64,000 nucleotides of DNA from assembly GCF_009664855.1 (NCBI RefSeq), contig NZ_CP045928.1, positions 5,496,565 through 5,560,564 of the forward strand, given 5' to 3'. The notes below the pieces were generated by a model. It made no database searches. It was not told the origin of the DNA and saw only the letters and a list, made by a program, of their open reading frames with translations. The stretch comes from Flavobacterium sp. SLB02 (GTDB lineage: Bacteria > Bacteroidota > Bacteroidia > Flavobacteriales > Flavobacteriaceae). Position 1 is the first letter of the stretch. The number at the start of each line of letters is the position of its first letter. Below are positions 8,894-16,676 of the stretch, piece after piece. Made by a program: the position numbers and the translations under genes.

Positions 8894-9823
8894 TTAAAGC
8901 TGACTAACAAAAGCCAAAGCATCTTGTTTATCCTGTTTTAATTGGGCTTTCAGTAAATCGAGCGAACCAAATTTTTGTTCTTCGCGAAGATATTGCAGCA
9001 ACGAAACTTCGATTTTTTGACCATAAATATCAGCATCAAAGTCAAATAAGTTGACTTCGATAGTTTGGTTTTGTCCATTTACAGTTGGGTTATAACCAAT
9101 ATTCATCATCCCAAAAAAATCTTTTTCTTCTATTAAAGCTTTCACTACATAAACACCAACTTTTGGAATTAACTTGTATTCTTCTTCAATTTTGATGTTG
9201 GCAGTAGGGAAACCAATTGTTCTTCCTAATTGTTTTCCTTTAACCACTTCACCTGTTAAAAAATAAGAATATCCCAAATAGTCATTGGCCAAATCCATAT
9301 TTCCTTCGTTTAAAGCCTTTCTGATCTTGGTAGAACTTACAGATACATCCTGAATTTCCTGAGCCGAAATTTGTTCGACTTCGAAACCGTATTCAGCTCC
9401 AAAAGCAATTAAATCATCAATATTGGCTGTTCTGTTTCTTCCAAAACGGTGATCGTGACCAATAATTATTTTTTGAATATGAAATTGATCTACCAAAATA
9501 GAATGTACAAACTCCTCAGCGGTTAATCTGGAAAAACTTTCATTAAACGGATGAATAACAAGATTTTCGATGCTGGTTGCTTTCAGAAGTTTTGTTTTTT
9601 CAGCAATAGTATTCAAAAGTTTTATTTCTGATTTTTCCTGTAAAACCATTCTTGGGTGCGGAAAAAAAGTGAGCACTAAACTTTCGTATTTTCCGTTTTC
9701 AGTATTTTGAGTAATTCGCTCAAGAATTTTTTTATGACCAATATGTACGCCGTCAAAGGTACCAAGAGTTAAAATTGTTTTCTTGGTTGACTGAAAATCG
9801 TTTATAGAATGAAAGAGCTTCAA
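8894..9823 (-). CDS. ribF: Bifunctional riboflavin kinase / FAD synthetase
   Basis: It converts riboflavin to FMN and FMN to FAD in the cytoplasm. The N-terminal half is an FAD synthetase (nucleotidyltransferase) domain with the motif GTFDGVHIGH and the pattern IIIGHDHRFGRNR. The C-terminal ~125 residues are a flavokinase domain (GRTIGFPTANI, PKVGVYVV, MNIGYNPTV). The frame is open up to a TTG at 9847, but that codon is part of a TAAATTTG promoter box and cannot be the start. I place the start at the TTG at 9823, giving 309 residues beginning MKLFHSINDF, a normal length for the family. No other flavin gene is nearby. Confidence 0.93.
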   Translation of the reverse strand: MKLFHSINDFQSTKKTILTLGTFDGVHIGHKKILERITQNTENGKYESLVLTFFPHPRMVLQEKSEIKLLNTIAEKTKLLKATSIENLVIHPFNESFSRLTAEEFVHSILVDQFHIQKIIIGHDHRFGRNRTANIDDLIAFGAEYGFEVEQISAQEIQDVSVSSTKIRKALNEGNMDLANDYLGYSYFLTGEVVKGKQLGRTIGFPTANIKIEEEYKLIPKVGVYVVKALIEEKDFFGMMNIGYNPTVNGQNQTIEVNLFDFDADIYGQKIEVSLLQYLREEQKFGSLDLLKAQLKQDKQDALAFVSQL

Positions 9824-9844
9824 AACAAATAATTTAAGATGGTG

Positions 9845-9852
9845 CAAATTTA
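9845..9852 (-). promoter_or_regulatory. -7 box of ribF, deciding the start codon
   Basis: TAAATTTG (minus strand) ends 21 bases before the TTG at 9823. It overlaps the earliest possible start codon, which rules that codon out. Confidence 0.65.
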
Positions 9853-9988
9853 TACTATCTATTTTAAATTTTATACTAAGCCGAATTGATTTTTAATGAG
9901 AATCGGGCTATTTTATATAAAATGTAACAACTTGTCGACTAAAAAGCATTAATTGTCGCAGATATGTAAGAGTTTAATTTAATTCACT

Positions 9989-9996
9989 TAATTTTG
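9989..9996 (+). promoter_or_regulatory. -7 box of the metalloprotease gene
   Basis: TAATTTTG matches TAnnTTTG and ends 22 bases before the ATG at 10019. Confidence 0.65.
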
Positions 9997-10018
9997 ATTC
10001 GTCAATTATCATTTGGGT

Positions 10019-12712
10019 ATGAAAAAAAATCTACTTCTTTTATTTTTTATTTTTTGTTGTGCAAATATTTATGCTCAAAGTGATAATTTGTGGCAAAAAG
10101 TAAGTTCAGCTTCTGTTAGCAAGAGGATAAATTCGTCTGATTCAGAAAGACTTTACTATAAACTTAATACCGATTTTTTAAAATCGAAACTTTCCGGTAC
10201 AACTGATAAATCATCAAAAAAGAATACAACACAAATTACAATACCAAATCCTAATGGTGTTCTGGAAAGATTTACAGTGTGGGAATCTTCTAATTTTGAA
10301 CCGGAACTGCAATCAAAATATCCTGAGATAAGAGCTTATGAAGGAATAGGGGTAGATGATAAATCGGCTAAAATTCATTTTAGCGTTGCACCAATTGGTG
10401 TTCAGACCATGGTATTTCGTTCTGAGAAACCTTCCGAATATATTGAGCAAGATCCTGAAGATAAGTCAGGGTATGTTTTGTTTACAAAAAATGATCTGCC
10501 ATCTACAGCACGATTAGAGTGTAAAACAACAAATGCAATTCCAGATGTAAATACTTCGTCAAAAACAGCAAAGTCAGCTGCAAATAATAAAGTTTTCAAA
10601 ACCTTACGACTAGCAATTTCCTGTACAGGTGAATATACTGCTTATTTTGGAGGAACAAAAGAGGGTGCATTAGCAGGAATGAATGCTACCATGACAAGAG
10701 TAAATGGAGTTTTTAATAGAGATCTTGCTGTAAAATTGGTTTTAATTGCCAATACCAATGCAGTTATTTATACCGATGCCGCAACAGACCCCTATTCTGA
10801 TGCTGCCAAAGGAACATCAGAAGATAAATCAGATGGTAATGATTACTGGAGCAAGGAACTTCAGAGTACATTAACAACCGTTATTGGCGATGCAAATTAT
10901 GATATAGGACATTTGTTTGGAGCTTCTGGAGGCGGTGGTAATGCAGCTTGTATAGGTTGCGTTTGCGAAAGCCCAACAGCATCAAATGTTATAGGTAAGG
11001 GTAGTGGTTATACTTCACCATCTAATAATAAACCTCAGGGAGATACTTTTGATATTGATTTTGTTGCACATGAAATGGGACATCAATTGGGAGCAAATCA
11101 CACTTTTTCTTTCGATGGTACAGAAAGAACAGGCATGAATGTGGAGCCAGGAAGCGGATCTACTATTATGGGTTATGCCGGAATAACAAACTATGATGTT
11201 CAAGATAATTCAGATGATTATTTTGCCTATACGAGTATTTGGCAAATTCAGAGCAATCTTGCCACAAAAAGTTGCCCGGCAAGCACTGCAATAGAAAATA
11301 ATCCGCCTGCGATTTATGCCGGTACAGATTATACAATTCCAATAAGTACACCGTTTATTTTAACAGGTACAGGTTCTAATGGTGCTGCCGCAACTTATAC
11401 CTGGGAACAATTTGATAGTGCAATATCGTCATCAACGGCAAATAGTAATAGTGTTGCTTACCCCACAAAACCTGACGGACCATTGTTTAGGTCTATAATT
11501 CCGTCTAATTCTCTGGTTCGCTATATGCCGGCTTTAAGCACTGTTCTTGGAAATAAATTAACCACAACCTGGGAGTCTGTTTCATCTATTGCAAGAACGT
11601 TGCATTTTACTCTAACAGCTAGAGATAATGGAGCAGAGGGACTGGCGCAAACGAATAGTGACGAAATGGTGGTGAATGTGGCTGGTAATGCCGGCCCTTT
11701 TGCAGTAACCTCACAAAACACCAATGATGTAAGCTGGCAAACAGGATCATTTCAAACCATAACATGGAGTGTGAATAATACCAATACTTTGCAAGGCTCT
11801 TCAAATGTAAATATCAAATTATCTATAGATGGCGGATTGACATTTCCGATTGTTCTGGCTTCAAATACTCCAAACGATGGTTCTCAATCTGTACAGATTC
11901 CAACAAGTGTAGAAGCTTCAACAAATTGCAGGGTTTTGGTTGAACCAACAGCTAATATCTATTATGCCATAAATAGCCAGTCATTCGCAGTTGGTTATAC
12001 CTCTACGACAACTTGTGATTCTTATAGTTTCGGAAACGCTTTTGATATTCCGTTTTCAAGTTCATTTACGACCAAAACCGTGAATGTACCCGCTTCGACA
12101 GGAACTGTTTCTGACGTAAATGTGATGGTGAATTTTACACATGAAAGAATTTCTGATGTCGAAATTCAGATCGTAAGCCCACAAGGAACAACAGTTAATT
12201 TATATAACAATAAAAGCTGTGGTGGAATCCAGTCTACTTTGGCCTTGCAGTTTGACGATGCCGGAGTTCCTTTAGATTGTTCTAAAATAACCAGCCAAAT
12301 TGTTATTCCGGTAGATTTATTAAGTGTATTTAATGGGCAGGATCCTAAAGGTACGTGGACTTTAAAAGTTCGCGATGCAGTTACAGGCAGGTTTGGAACA
12401 ATAAATTCAGCTGCGGTAAATATTTGTAATCAAACTTTTAGTCTGGGAGAACCTAGTCTGGAAAAAATAGAATTTGCAATACATCCAAATCCAACCAGAG
12501 GTAATCTTACCATTCAGTTCGAAAGTGATTCTTTGAACAGAATTGAGGTTTTTGTGCATGACATTGCTGGTCAAAAAGTATATTATAATTCTTTTGATAA
12601 AGCGCATCATTTTAATCAGAACATCGATGTAACAAATCTGTCTGCAGGAATGTATTTTGTGACCGTTATTGATGGAGACGACAGAACTGTGAAGAAATTG
12701 ATTGTTTATTAA
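10019..12712 (+). CDS. T9SS-exported metzincin metalloprotease with P-domain
   Basis: The 897-residue protein begins with a signal peptide (MKKNLLLLFFIFCCANIYAQ) and a propeptide-like region. The zinc protease domain has the metzincin motif H-E-M-G-H-Q-L-G-x-x-H (zinc ligands H351, H355, H361; catalytic E352) and a Met-turn in TIMGYAG, as in reprolysin-like enzymes. A middle Ig-like region is followed by a proprotein-convertase-type P-domain at about residues 675-790 (HERISDVEIQIVSP). A type A T9SS sorting domain follows at about 820-897 (IHPNPTRGNLTI to KLIVY). It probably digests proteins outside the cell. An in-frame TTG two codons earlier (10013) is a possible alternative start, but the ATG fits the promoter spacing and the signal peptide. 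Confidence 0.92.
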   Translation: MKKNLLLLFFIFCCANIYAQSDNLWQKVSSASVSKRINSSDSERLYYKLNTDFLKSKLSGTTDKSSKKNTTQITIPNPNGVLERFTVWESSNFEPELQSKYPEIRAYEGIGVDDKSAKIHFSVAPIGVQTMVFRSEKPSEYIEQDPEDKSGYVLFTKNDLPSTARLECKTTNAIPDVNTSSKTAKSAANNKVFKTLRLAISCTGEYTAYFGGTKEGALAGMNATMTRVNGVFNRDLAVKLVLIANTNAVIYTDAATDPYSDAAKGTSEDKSDGNDYWSKELQSTLTTVIGDANYDIGHLFGASGGGGNAACIGCVCESPTASNVIGKGSGYTSPSNNKPQGDTFDIDFVAHEMGHQLGANHTFSFDGTERTGMNVEPGSGSTIMGYAGITNYDVQDNSDDYFAYTSIWQIQSNLATKSCPASTAIENNPPAIYAGTDYTIPISTPFILTGTGSNGAAATYTWEQFDSAISSSTANSNSVAYPTKPDGPLFRSIIPSNSLVRYMPALSTVLGNKLTTTWESVSSIARTLHFTLTARDNGAEGLAQTNSDEMVVNVAGNAGPFAVTSQNTNDVSWQTGSFQTITWSVNNTNTLQGSSNVNIKLSIDGGLTFPIVLASNTPNDGSQSVQIPTSVEASTNCRVLVEPTANIYYAINSQSFAVGYTSTTTCDSYSFGNAFDIPFSSSFTTKTVNVPASTGTVSDVNVMVNFTHERISDVEIQIVSPQGTTVNLYNNKSCGGIQSTLALQFDDAGVPLDCSKITSQIVIPVDLLSVFNGQDPKGTWTLKVRDAVTGRFGTINSAAVNICNQTFSLGEPSLEKIEFAIHPNPTRGNLTIQFESDSLNRIEVFVHDIAGQKVYYNSFDKAHHFNQNIDVTNLSAGMYFVTVIDGDDRTVKKLIVY

Positions 12713-12764
12713 AACTATAAAAGTTGGAATTTTTAAATTTCGTGTAAAAGTTTGGAATTTAATT

Positions 12765-13448
12765 CTAGGAGTTCGCCATCGCCATACAGACAATACTAAT
12801 TTTAGCCGCGGGAATTTTTAATAAAGCTTTTGAGCATGCTTCGAGAGTGGCACCGGTTGTTAAAACATCATCTACAATTAAAAAATGTTTGTTTTGATTT
12901 TCTTCTGTAAAAATCACATCAAATATATTTTCGATATTATCGGATCTCCCCACGAGATTCTTTTTTGATTGTGTTTTGGAATATTTTTTTCGATATAAAA
13001 CAGCATCATTGTAAGGAATGCTGAAACCTTTGGCTAAAGCCTTCCCAAAAGTTGTAACCTGATTGTAGCCGCGTTCCCTGAATTTTTTAGGATGTAACGG
13101 AACAGGAATAACAACATCAAAAGGAGTTTCTAAAACGAGTTCTTTTAAATCTTCAACATACCAATTTCCTAAAACAGTTCCAATCTCTTCGTGGCCTTTA
13201 TATTTTAGGTTGTGAATAAGTTCCTGAGCGATTCCTTTTTTGTTAAAATACAAAAGCGCCTATTCATGTTCGATAGCAATCTTGCCATAAAATTTCTTGA
13301 CCGCTTCGTTTTTTTAATCTAAATGGTATTGGATAAGAGGCAATTCATGATGGCAATTGGTACAAAATACATTTTCGTTGCTAACCAAAATAGTGTGACA
13401 TCCGGCACAAACTTTGGGAAAAAACAGGTCAATAATATAATTAAACAC
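12765..13448 (-). pseudogene. comF: comF-type phosphoribosyltransferase, interrupted by two in-frame stop codons
   Basis: From a GTG at 13448 (MFNYIIDLFFPKVCAGC) one continuous frame of 228 triplets reaches the stop at 12765. It encodes a typical ComF layout: an N-terminal zinc finger (C14-x2-C17 and C29-x2-C32), then a phosphoribosyltransferase domain with VIPVPLHPKKFRERGYNQ and the PRPP loop LIVDDVLTTGAT. Codon 45 (13314-13316) is TAA and codon 63 (13260-13262) is TAG. Apart from these two stops the frame keeps coding plausible sequence (KNEAVKKFYGKIAIEHE), so no frameshift is involved. The C-terminal part could be read only from a TTG at 13253, without the zinc finger. ComF proteins are linked to DNA uptake in competent bacteria. 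A pseudogene seems likeliest; sequencing error or stop readthrough are alternatives. Confidence 0.85.
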
Positions 13449-13531
13449 AAATAGACAGAATTTAGTTACAAAAATAACGAAATCAATCTCTCAATCTTTA
13501 TAATTTTTCTTTTTTTTAAACGTACTTTTTA

Positions 13532-13539
13532 TATTTTTG
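13532..13539 (+). promoter_or_regulatory. -7 box of glyS, close to the ATG
   Basis: TATTTTTG matches TAnnTTTG. It ends only 7 bases before the glyS ATG at 13547, so the transcript would have almost no 5' leader. Confidence 0.6.
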
Positions 13540-13546
13540 CATCACT

Positions 13547-15085
13547 ATGGCAAAACAAGAAGATTTATTTAAGAATGTGGTTTCGCACGCAAAAGAGTAC
13601 GGATTTATTTTTCCGTCAAGCGAAGTATACGATGGATTGAGTGCAGTGTATGATTATGCACAAAATGGTGTCGAGTTAAAAAAGAATATCCGTGAATATT
13701 GGTGGAAATCAATGGTTCAGATGAATGAGAATATTGTAGGCCTTGATGCTGCAATATTGATGCATCCAACAACCTGGAAAGCTTCAGGCCACGTTGATGC
13801 TTTTAATGATCCGTTAATTGATAATAAAGATTCAAAAAAGAGATATAGAGCTGACGTTTTGGTTGAAGATCATGCTGAAAAGATCAATCAAAAAGCTCAA
13901 AAAGAAATCGAAAAAGCGAGAGCTCGTTTTGGAGATGCATTTAATGAAGAAGAATTTGTTACCACAAATGCACGCGTTGTAGAATATCTTTCGAAATACA
14001 AAGAAATTTTATCAAGACTTGCAAAAGGAATGACTGATGATCTTCAGGATGTAAAAGCTTTAATTGAAGAATTAGAAATTGCTGATCCTGAAACCGGTTC
14101 TAAAAACTGGACAGACGTAAAGCAGTTCAACTTAATGTTCGGGACTAAATTAGGAGCTTCTGCAGACTCTGCAATGGATTTATATTTACGTCCGGAAACA
14201 GCTCAGGGTATTTTTGTGAATTTCCTGAATGTGCAGAAATCAGGTCGTATGAAAATTCCTTTTGGAATCGCTCAAACGGGTAAAGCATTTAGAAATGAGA
14301 TTGTTGCAAGACAATTCATTTTCCGTATGCGTGAATTCGAACAAATGGAAATGCAATTTTTCGTTCGCCCGGGTGACGAAATGAAATGGTACCACCATTG
14401 GAAAGAAACACGTTTAAACTGGCACCTATCTTTAGGATTAGGAAAAGAGAATTACCGTTTTCACGATCATGAAAAATTAGCACATTACGCAAATGCTGCG
14501 GCAGATATAGAGTTTAATTTCCCATTTGGTTTCAAAGAATTAGAAGGAATTCACTCTCGTACTGATTTTGATTTAAAAGCGCACGAACAATATTCTGGTA
14601 GAAAATTACAATATTTTGATCCGGAACTGAACGAAAATTACGTGCCATACGTAGTAGAAACTTCAGTTGGTTTAGACCGTATGTTCCTGGCTGTTTTTGC
14701 AACTTCATTACAAGAAGAAACTCTTGAAGATGGTTCTACAAGAACAGTTCTAAAATTACCATCAGTTTTAGCACCAACAAAAGCGGCTATTTTACCATTG
14801 GTTAAAAAAGACGGATTACCGGATATTGCTAAAAAAATCATCGAAGATTTAAAATGGGATTTCACTGTAGCATACGATGAAAAAGATGCTGTAGGTCGTC
14901 GTTACAGAAGACAAGATGCTCTTGGAACTCCGTTTTGTATTACAGTAGATCACCAAACAATCGAAGACGAAACAGTAACAATTCGTCATAGAGATACAAT
15001 GAAACAGGATCGTGTAAAAATTTCTGAATTGAAAGATATTATCGAGAACGAAGTTTCTATGAAAAACTGGTTGATGAAAATGTAA
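13547..15085 (+). CDS. glyS: Glycyl-tRNA synthetase (dimeric, single-chain type)
   Basis: It charges tRNA-Gly with glycine in the cytoplasm. The 512-residue protein matches the alpha2-type class II enzyme (archaeal, eukaryotic and Bacteroidota form): an N-terminal part with FIFPSSEVYDG and YDYAQNGVELK; the motif 2 region FRNEIVARQFIFRMREFEQMEM; motif 3 near VVETSVGLDRM; and a C-terminal anticodon-binding domain (APTKAAILPLVKKDGLP to the end). Length is normal. It stands alone with a close upstream promoter box and a strong terminator. The ATG at 13547 is the first start in frame and agrees with the family N-terminus. Confidence 0.97.
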   Translation: MAKQEDLFKNVVSHAKEYGFIFPSSEVYDGLSAVYDYAQNGVELKKNIREYWWKSMVQMNENIVGLDAAILMHPTTWKASGHVDAFNDPLIDNKDSKKRYRADVLVEDHAEKINQKAQKEIEKARARFGDAFNEEEFVTTNARVVEYLSKYKEILSRLAKGMTDDLQDVKALIEELEIADPETGSKNWTDVKQFNLMFGTKLGASADSAMDLYLRPETAQGIFVNFLNVQKSGRMKIPFGIAQTGKAFRNEIVARQFIFRMREFEQMEMQFFVRPGDEMKWYHHWKETRLNWHLSLGLGKENYRFHDHEKLAHYANAAADIEFNFPFGFKELEGIHSRTDFDLKAHEQYSGRKLQYFDPELNENYVPYVVETSVGLDRMFLAVFATSLQEETLEDGSTRTVLKLPSVLAPTKAAILPLVKKDGLPDIAKKIIEDLKWDFTVAYDEKDAVGRRYRRQDALGTPFCITVDHQTIEDETVTIRHRDTMKQDRVKISELKDIIENEVSMKNWLMKM

Positions 15086-15108
15086 TTTTCTTAAAACAAC
15101 ACTATAAA

Positions 15109-15146
15109 AAATCCCAAATTTCATATCGGAATTTGGGATTTTTTTA
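15109..15146 (+). terminator. Rho-independent terminator after glyS
   Basis: A 12-bp stem (aaatcccaaatt / aatttgggattt) with a 9-base loop is followed by a T run, 23 bases after the stop codon. Confidence 0.9.
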
Positions 15147-15330
15147 ATTTTACAAACGCATTTCAACGGATTTTTTTGCATTTCATCCTTATGTGTTAAC
15201 ATTTGTTTGCAATGTATTAACAATGAAATGCCAAAATAATTGAAATTCGTATTTTTAATTGCGGATAAAACACTAAAATAAATTTTTTCAAAAGTATTCA
15301 TGAAACTAAAGGGATAGTTGTCGGGGATTC

Positions 15331-16164
15331 ATGAAAAATCAACAAAGACCAATATTGAAAAAGTATTCGTATATTATTATTGACGATGATGCTGAAAGTA
15401 TTTTGAAAACCAGAACAATTGCAGATGGTTTTTCGGAGTTAACTTTTCTGGCTTCGGCTACGAATTATCAGGATGGTTTGCATTTAGTGTTAGAACACCG
15501 GCCTTCGATTATTTTTTTAGAAATTGATCCGGCAGAACTATCCAGTAATCTGTCGCTCGGTTTTATAAACGAGCTTTACAGGTTTTTATCCATATTACCT
15601 AAGATCATTGTTACTACAACAAAAAGAGAACTGGCTTTTGAGGCCATTCAATACGGTGTATTTGATTATGTTTTAAAACCGGCTCAGTCAATCGACTTAT
15701 TAAAAGCAATTTTAAAACTTGAAAAAACAATTCCGGAAATGAATGCTGTCGAAATAAGAAACGAAATTATTTCTCCCGCACTTCCATTGATGCAAAAAAC
15801 ACAAAATATAGAGAAACCACTTATTTTGTGTATTAAATCGTATGGTGATTATCGATATATAGATGCCGCAGATATTTGTTATTTTCAGGCTGATAATAAT
15901 TCGACAGACATTTACTTGAAATCCGGAGAAATGATCACTGCTTTTAAAACTTTAAAGCATTTTGAGGCTATTTTATCGCATCCTTTTATTCGAATTCATA
16001 ATAGTTATATCATCAACAAAAATTACATAGCGAGAATTCATAACGGAAGCTCAGTTTGTTACATCAAAAATTCGATTAAAAAGATCCCTTTTTCTAAAAC
16101 CTACAAATCGAATGTAGACTTAATTATCGCAGATTTTTCTATAGGAAATTACTTAGAAGTCTAA
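15331..16164 (+). CDS. LytTR-family response regulator with Glu at the phospho-acceptor position
   Basis: The 277-residue protein has a receiver-like domain (about residues 13-130) and a C-terminal LytTR DNA-binding domain (about 165-265; ICYFQADNNSTDIYLKSGE, HNSYIINKNYI). In the receiver, the acidic pair D18-D19, a Thr near T95/T96 and the conserved K116 (YVLKP) are present. The position normally held by the phosphorylated aspartate (FLDI) reads FLEI, with E64. By analogy, Asp-to-Glu changes can mimic or remove phosphorylation, so this regulator may act without a kinase. A typical LytTR target would be a promoter region; none is identified. It is followed by a small exported peptide gene and a sensor kinase/regulator pair, but has no kinase directly adjacent. 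Confidence 0.85.
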   Translation: MKNQQRPILKKYSYIIIDDDAESILKTRTIADGFSELTFLASATNYQDGLHLVLEHRPSIIFLEIDPAELSSNLSLGFINELYRFLSILPKIIVTTTKRELAFEAIQYGVFDYVLKPAQSIDLLKAILKLEKTIPEMNAVEIRNEIISPALPLMQKTQNIEKPLILCIKSYGDYRYIDAADICYFQADNNSTDIYLKSGEMITAFKTLKHFEAILSHPFIRIHNSYIINKNYIARIHNGSSVCYIKNSIKKIPFSKTYKSNVDLIIADFSIGNYLEV

Positions 16165-16180
16165 AAATTAGGCATTTACA

Positions 16181-16188
16181 TAAATTTG
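16181..16188 (+). promoter_or_regulatory. -7 box of the small exported protein gene
   Basis: TAAATTTG lies 150 bases before the ATG at 16339, suggesting a leader of about 145 bases. It overlaps the TTG at 16186 that opens the longer reading frame, so that early start is unlikely. Confidence 0.5.
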
Positions 16189-16338
16189 GTGCCCATTGAC
16201 TATCAATTGGGTATGTTCTACCATAAACCTGTTTTTTTGTGTAAATTTTTTCTGAATCCGGAGTTAGTTTTACACCATGATTCGCACAGAGCGATGATTC
16301 TCCAAAACAAAAAAAATCAACATTTAATACCTCAGATC

Positions 16339-16578
16339 ATGAAAAAAGCAGCTTTAACATTCGGATTATTTTCTTTAGTAATGGTAGCAACATCATTCGC
16401 TACACCTGAAACTACAAATTTTTTAACAGCTTCAGATTCTATTAAAATCGTGCCTATAGATGGAGGTGCTACAGGTAAACAAAAAAAAGGTGATCAACAA
16501 TCAACATCTTATACTACAAGACAATTAAATTTTGCAAGTGTTAATCAATCTATCGGAACAGATAAAAAAGTAGATTAA
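16339..16578 (+). CDS. Small exported protein of unknown function (79 residues)
   Basis: I do not recognise the family. The ATG at 16339 gives a clean signal peptide (MKKAALTFGLFSLVMVATSFA) followed by about 58 hydrophilic residues rich in Ser, Thr, Gln and Lys (GGATGKQKKGDQQ) with no cysteine. An upstream frame extension to a TTG at 16186 would put 51 residues before the signal peptide and overlaps a promoter box, so I reject it. The mature part is probably periplasmic or secreted. It sits between a LytTR regulator and a sensor kinase, on the same strand, with its own promoter box and terminator. A role in that signalling group is possible but unproven. Confidence 0.7.
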   Translation: MKKAALTFGLFSLVMVATSFATPETTNFLTASDSIKIVPIDGGATGKQKKGDQQSTSYTTRQLNFASVNQSIGTDKKVD

Positions 16579-16603
16579 GCTACAATTTTAATAAATTTAT
16601 ATT

Positions 16604-16632
16604 AGGCTGTTAATTTTTAACAGCCTTTTTTT
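16604..16632 (+). terminator. Rho-independent terminator after the 79-residue exported protein
   Basis: A perfect 10-bp stem (aggctgttaa / ttaacagcct) with a 3-base loop is followed by seven T. Confidence 0.9.
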
Positions 16633-16648
16633 GTGTCTATACTTTTAG

Positions 16649-16656
16649 TATTTTTG
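16649..16656 (+). promoter_or_regulatory. -7 box of the sensor kinase / response regulator pair
   Basis: TATTTTTG matches TAnnTTTG and ends 20 bases before the TTG start codon at 16677, which supports that start. Confidence 0.6.
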
Positions 16657-16676
16657 GTAAAATTCAAAGACACAAA

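Noticed and set aside
12407..12793. 128-residue minus-strand ORF overlapping the protease C-terminus
   Set aside because: It lies antisense to the well-supported T9SS sorting domain and has no family features.
14849..15301. 150-residue minus-strand ORF overlapping the glyS end
   Set aside because: It runs through the glyS terminator and is antisense to a conserved gene; composition looks random.
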